The notes under the pieces: model-generated
The model's database searches: none
Told to the model about the DNA's origin: nothing
Seen by the model: the letters and a program-made list of their open reading frames with translations, nothing else
Part shown: piece after piece, positions 13,000 to 15,830 of the stretch
How the letters are laid out: the number at the start of each line of letters is the position of its first letter
How positions within the stretch are numbered: position 1 is the first letter of the stretch
Source: an uncultured Oscillibacter sp.
GTDB lineage: Bacteria; Bacillota; Clostridia; Oscillospirales; Oscillospiraceae
Reading direction: 5' to 3'
Assembly: GCF_910587525.1 (NCBI RefSeq)
Contig: NZ_CAJULS010000047.1
Span: 1-15,830, forward strand
DNA length: 15,830 nt
Position numbers and translations under genes: made by a program

Positions 13000-15830
13000 T
13001 CACAGGCTGAAATAGTCCCCGGCGGCCTCAAAGAGGTGCAGGCCGTATTCACCGGGGACGTTTTTGTACAGGTTCGCCCCGACGCGCTCGCTGTGGCCCA
13101 TCTTGCCAAAAACCCGTCCGTCGGGGGAGGTGACGCCCTCCACGGCCCACACGGAGCCGTTGGGGTTGTGGTCCGGGTCCATGGCGGGGAGGCCGGAGAG
13201 ATCCGCGTACTGGGTGGCGATCTGGCCGTTTTCCGCCAGCTTTCGCAGCAGCTCCGGCGGGCAGAGGAAGCGGCCCTCGCCGTGGGAAATGGGGACGCTG
13301 ACCACATCGCCCACGTTTACCCTGGCCAGCCAGGGGGAGCGGTTGGAGGCGATCCGGGTGCGGACGATTTTGGACTGGTGCCGTCCGATCACGTTATAGC
13401 TCAGGGTGGGACAGGTTTCGTCCGTGTCCCGAATCTCGCCGAAGGGGACGAGGCCCAGCTTGATAAGGGCCTGGAAGCCGTTGCAGATGCCCAGCATCAG
13501 GCCGTCCCGGTTCTGGAGCAGGTCGTGAATGGCGTCCGTCAGCCGGGGATTGCGCAGGAGGGAGACGATGAACTTGGCGGAGCCGTCGGGCTCGTCGCCG
13601 CCGGAGAAGCCGCCGGGCAGGAACACGATCTGGCTGCGGCGGATGGCGGCCTCCAGCTCCCGGACGGAGGACAGGAGGGCCTCTGGCGTCAGGTTGCGGA
13701 CCACCACGGTCTCCGCCTCCAGCCCGGAGCGCAGAACCGGCCGGGCGCTGTCGTACTCGCAGTTGGTGCCGGGGAAGACGGGGATCAAAACCCTGGGTTT
13801 TGATATGCCGGCTTTGGGAGCCGCGCGCTGAAACGCCGGGGCCTCCAGCGCCGGGGCCTCGCCGGAGACGGCGGCCCGGGTGGGATACACGTCCGCCAGA
13901 ACAGCCTCGTTTAGCGATAACAGTTCGTCGATTGGGGCGGAATCATTACCAAGTGTAATCGCGGGTTCTGCCGTAGTCATGCCGATTTTGAACCAGTGCC
14001 ACTCATTTCCGGGGTCCGTGCTCAGCTCTGCCACGATTGCGCCGGGCAGGGGCTTTCCCCAATATGTCCCGCCGCCCGTCAGGGTAAAGCCTATGCGGTT
14101 GCCGAAGGACATCTTCATAACGGCCTCTTCGAGGCTGTGTTCCACCGCCCAGGCGGCTTTGACCTGGCCGCTTTGCCGGAAGACTTCAAATTCCTCCCAG
14201 GCGGTTCTCTGTCCTTCTGGGGTGCCGTCGCCTGCGAAGAGATAGACGGCGTGTCCTGCTTCCTTAAACTCCGGGGTGACGATCTCCCCGGCCTGGATGG
14301 GGGCGATGGCAAAGGAAATCAGCGTTGGAGGAACGTCCATTTCCAGGAAGGAGCCGGACATGGAGTCCTTGCCGCCAATCGCCGCCGCGCCGTAGTCCAG
14401 CTGGGCCTCCATGGCCCCCAGGAGGGCGGCGAAGGGCTTGCCCCAGCGGGCGGGGTCCTGGCGGAGCTTTTCAAAATACTCCTGCAAGGTCAGGTAGGCG
14501 GCTTTATAATCCGCGCCGGAGGCCGCCAGTTTTGCCAGGGAGACAGTCACGGCGTCATAGGCCCCCCTGTAAGGGTTTGCGCTCATGGACTCCGGGTCGC
14601 AGCCCCAGGCCATCACGCTGGCCTGGTCTGTCTCCTGACCGGGAAGGACAGGCAGCAGCGCCGCCATGGCCTGGGCGGGAGTGGCCTGATTTTTGCCGCC
14701 GAAGGGCATGAGGACGGACCCCGCGCCGATGGTGGAATCGAACCGCTCCACCAAGCCCCGCCGGGAGGCGCATTTCAGACTGGAGGCCATTTCCCGCAGG
14801 GAGGCGGACCGGGACCCGTCCACGCGGCCTCCTTGCTCCACTTGGACTGCAGCGTGCTTCACCGCGCCGTTGGAGTTCAGAAACTCCCGGCTCAGGCTGA
14901 CAATGGTTTTCCCCTGCCAGCGCATGACCATGCGGGGCTCCGCCGTCACCACGGCCACCTGGTAGGCCTCCAGGTTCTCTTTTTCCGCGGCGGCGATGAA
15001 CTTCTCCGCGTCCCCGGGGGCCACCACCACCGCCATGCGCTCCTGGCTCTCGGAGATGGCAAGCTCTGTGCCGTCCAGGCCGTCGTACTTCTTCCGCACG
15101 GCGTCCAGGTCGATCTCCAGCCCGTCCGCCAGCTCGCCGATGGCCACAGACACGCCCCCCGCGCCGAAGTCGTTGCACCGCTTGATGAGCCGGGTCACGT
15201 CTCCGTCCCGGAAGAGGCGCTGAATTTTCCGCTCCTCCGGGGCGTTGCCCTTCTGGACCTCGCTGGCCATGGTCCGGAGGGATTTTTTGTTGTGGCTCTT
15301 GGAGGAGCCGGTGGCTCCGCCGATGCCGTCCCGGCCGGTGCGGCCGCCCAGGAGGATTACCACGTCCCCGGGCCGGGGGCGCTCCCGCCGCACGTTTGCC
15401 GCCGGGGCGGCGGCCGCCACCGCGCCGCACTCCAATCGCTTTGCGGCGTAGCCGGGGTGGTAGAGCTCCGCCACGTGGCCGGTGGCCAGGCCGATCTGGT
15501 TGCCGTAGGAGGAGTAGCCTGCGGCGGCGGTCTGGCAGAGCCTGCGCTGGGGGAGCTTGCCCTCCAGGGTCTGGGCAAAGGGGGCCCGGGGGTCCGCCGC
15601 GCCGGTGACGCGCATGGCCTGATGGACGTAGGCCCGGCCGGAGAGGGGGTCCCGGATGCACCCGCCGATGCAGGTGGCCGCGCCGCCGAAGGGCTCGATC
15701 TCCGTGGGGTGGTTGTGGGTCTCGTTTTTGAACATCAAAAGCCAGTCCTGCTCCTGGCCGTCCACCACCGCGGGAACGTGGATGGAGCAGGCGTTGATCT
15801 CCTCGCTCTCGTCCAGCTCGGGGAGCAGGC
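13000..15830 (-). CDS. purL: Phosphoribosylformylglycinamidine synthase, large one-chain form, N terminus outside the window
   Basis: PurL converts FGAR, glutamine and ATP to FGAM in de novo purine synthesis. The frame runs off the right edge; about 940 residues are visible of a protein usually about 1,230-1,300 long. The visible part begins within the first synthase domain (FKNETHNHPTEIEPFGGAA, then GGRTGRDGIGGATGSS and CNDFGAGGVS). It continues through the second synthase half (MPFGGKNQATPAQA, MAWGCDPESMSANP, IGGKDSMSGSF). It ends with a class I glutaminase domain (VLIPVFPGTNCEYDSA, FLPGGFSGGDE, nucleophile Cys in LGICNGFQALIKLG with its codon at 13483-13485, and the His/Glu pair in MGHSERVG). 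The frame is intact. It leads into the GNAT gene 12 bases on and then guaB. Confidence 0.96.
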   Translation of the reverse strand, partial: LLPELDESEEINACSIHVPAVVDGQEQDWLLMFKNETHNHPTEIEPFGGAATCIGGCIRDPLSGRAYVHQAMRVTGAADPRAPFAQTLEGKLPQRRLCQTAAAGYSSYGNQIGLATGHVAELYHPGYAAKRLECGAVAAAAPAANVRRERPRPGDVVILLGGRTGRDGIGGATGSSKSHNKKSLRTMASEVQKGNAPEERKIQRLFRDGDVTRLIKRCNDFGAGGVSVAIGELADGLEIDLDAVRKKYDGLDGTELAISESQERMAVVVAPGDAEKFIAAAEKENLEAYQVAVVTAEPRMVMRWQGKTIVSLSREFLNSNGAVKHAAVQVEQGGRVDGSRSASLREMASSLKCASRRGLVERFDSTIGAGSVLMPFGGKNQATPAQAMAALLPVLPGQETDQASVMAWGCDPESMSANPYRGAYDAVTVSLAKLAASGADYKAAYLTLQEYFEKLRQDPARWGKPFAALLGAMEAQLDYGAAAIGGKDSMSGSFLEMDVPPTLISFAIAPIQAGEIVTPEFKEAGHAVYLFAGDGTPEGQRTAWEEFEVFRQSGQVKAAWAVEHSLEEAVMKMSFGNRIGFTLTGGGTYWGKPLPGAIVAELSTDPGNEWHWFKIGMTTAEPAITLGNDSAPIDELLSLNEAVLADVYPTRAAVSGEAPALEAPAFQRAAPKAGISKPRVLIPVFPGTNCEYDSARPVLRSGLEAETVVVRNLTPEALLSSVRELEAAIRRSQIVFLPGGFSGGDEPDGSAKFIVSLLRNPRLTDAIHDLLQNRDGLMLGICNGFQALIKLGLVPFGEIRDTDETCPTLSYNVIGRHQSKIVRTRIASNRSPWLARVNVGDVVSVPISHGEGRFLCPPELLRKLAENGQIATQYADLSGLPAMDPDHNPNGSVWAVEGVTSPDGRVFGKMGHSERVGANLYKNVPGEYGLHLFEAAGDYFSL

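Noticed and set aside
14555..15661. A 368-codon alternative minus-strand frame inside purL
   Set aside because: It is Arg/Gly/Pro-rich shadow sequence in a different frame from the well-conserved PurL protein.
1..15830. CRISPR arrays, tRNA or rRNA genes, transposases, toxin-antitoxin or known defence genes
   Set aside because: No regularly spaced repeats, no cloverleaf-like sequence, and no protein with the relevant motifs were recognised on either strand.

Overview
This is a chromosomal segment of a high-GC Gram-positive anaerobe. The best guess is a gut Clostridia member of the Oscillospiraceae type (relatives of Flavonifractor, Oscillibacter or Lawsonibacter). The reasons are strong AGGAGG-type ribosome binding sites, a DUF4317 gene, a DUF1934-argS gene pair, a one-chain PurL with a C-terminal glutaminase, and GC-rich coding sequence. 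No database search was possible, so family names come from recognition of motifs and overall protein pattern.

Layout from left to right. Positions 1-1910 hold the end of a DUF1934-type gene followed by argS (arginyl-tRNA synthetase), closed by a 22-bp inverted-repeat terminator. Positions 2082-2208 hold a short element with terminal inverted repeats (MITE-like). Next is azlC-azlD (branched-chain amino acid exporter), which converges on a DUF4317 gene; the gap between them carries a cluster of perfect hairpins, including a 27-bp inverted repeat. Positions 4773-6792 form a two-gene minus-strand operon with a clear extended -10 promoter. Its first gene encodes a protein that looks like two tandem SCP2-like lobes, and its second a divergent class-III PLP aminotransferase.

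Positions 6793-10858 look like an accessory region, less GC-rich to the eye and rich in gaps. It contains a 499-bp gene-free stretch with two terminator-like hairpins and phased decamer repeats, a membrane-anchored surface protein, a second copy of the MITE-like element, a secreted surface protein, an orphan EpsG-family polysaccharide polymerase-like membrane protein, and a response regulator that has lost its DNA-binding domain. Positions 10859-15830 return to core metabolism on the minus strand: purL (running off the right edge), a GNAT acetyltransferase, then guaB, linking de novo IMP synthesis to the GMP branch.

The most noteworthy items are the paired MITE-like elements, the SCP2-like/aminotransferase operon of unknown substrate, the hairpin cluster between azlD and the DUF4317 gene, and the truncated response regulator whose stop codon lies inside a terminator hairpin. 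No CRISPR array, rRNA, tRNA, transposase or clear defence system was seen.
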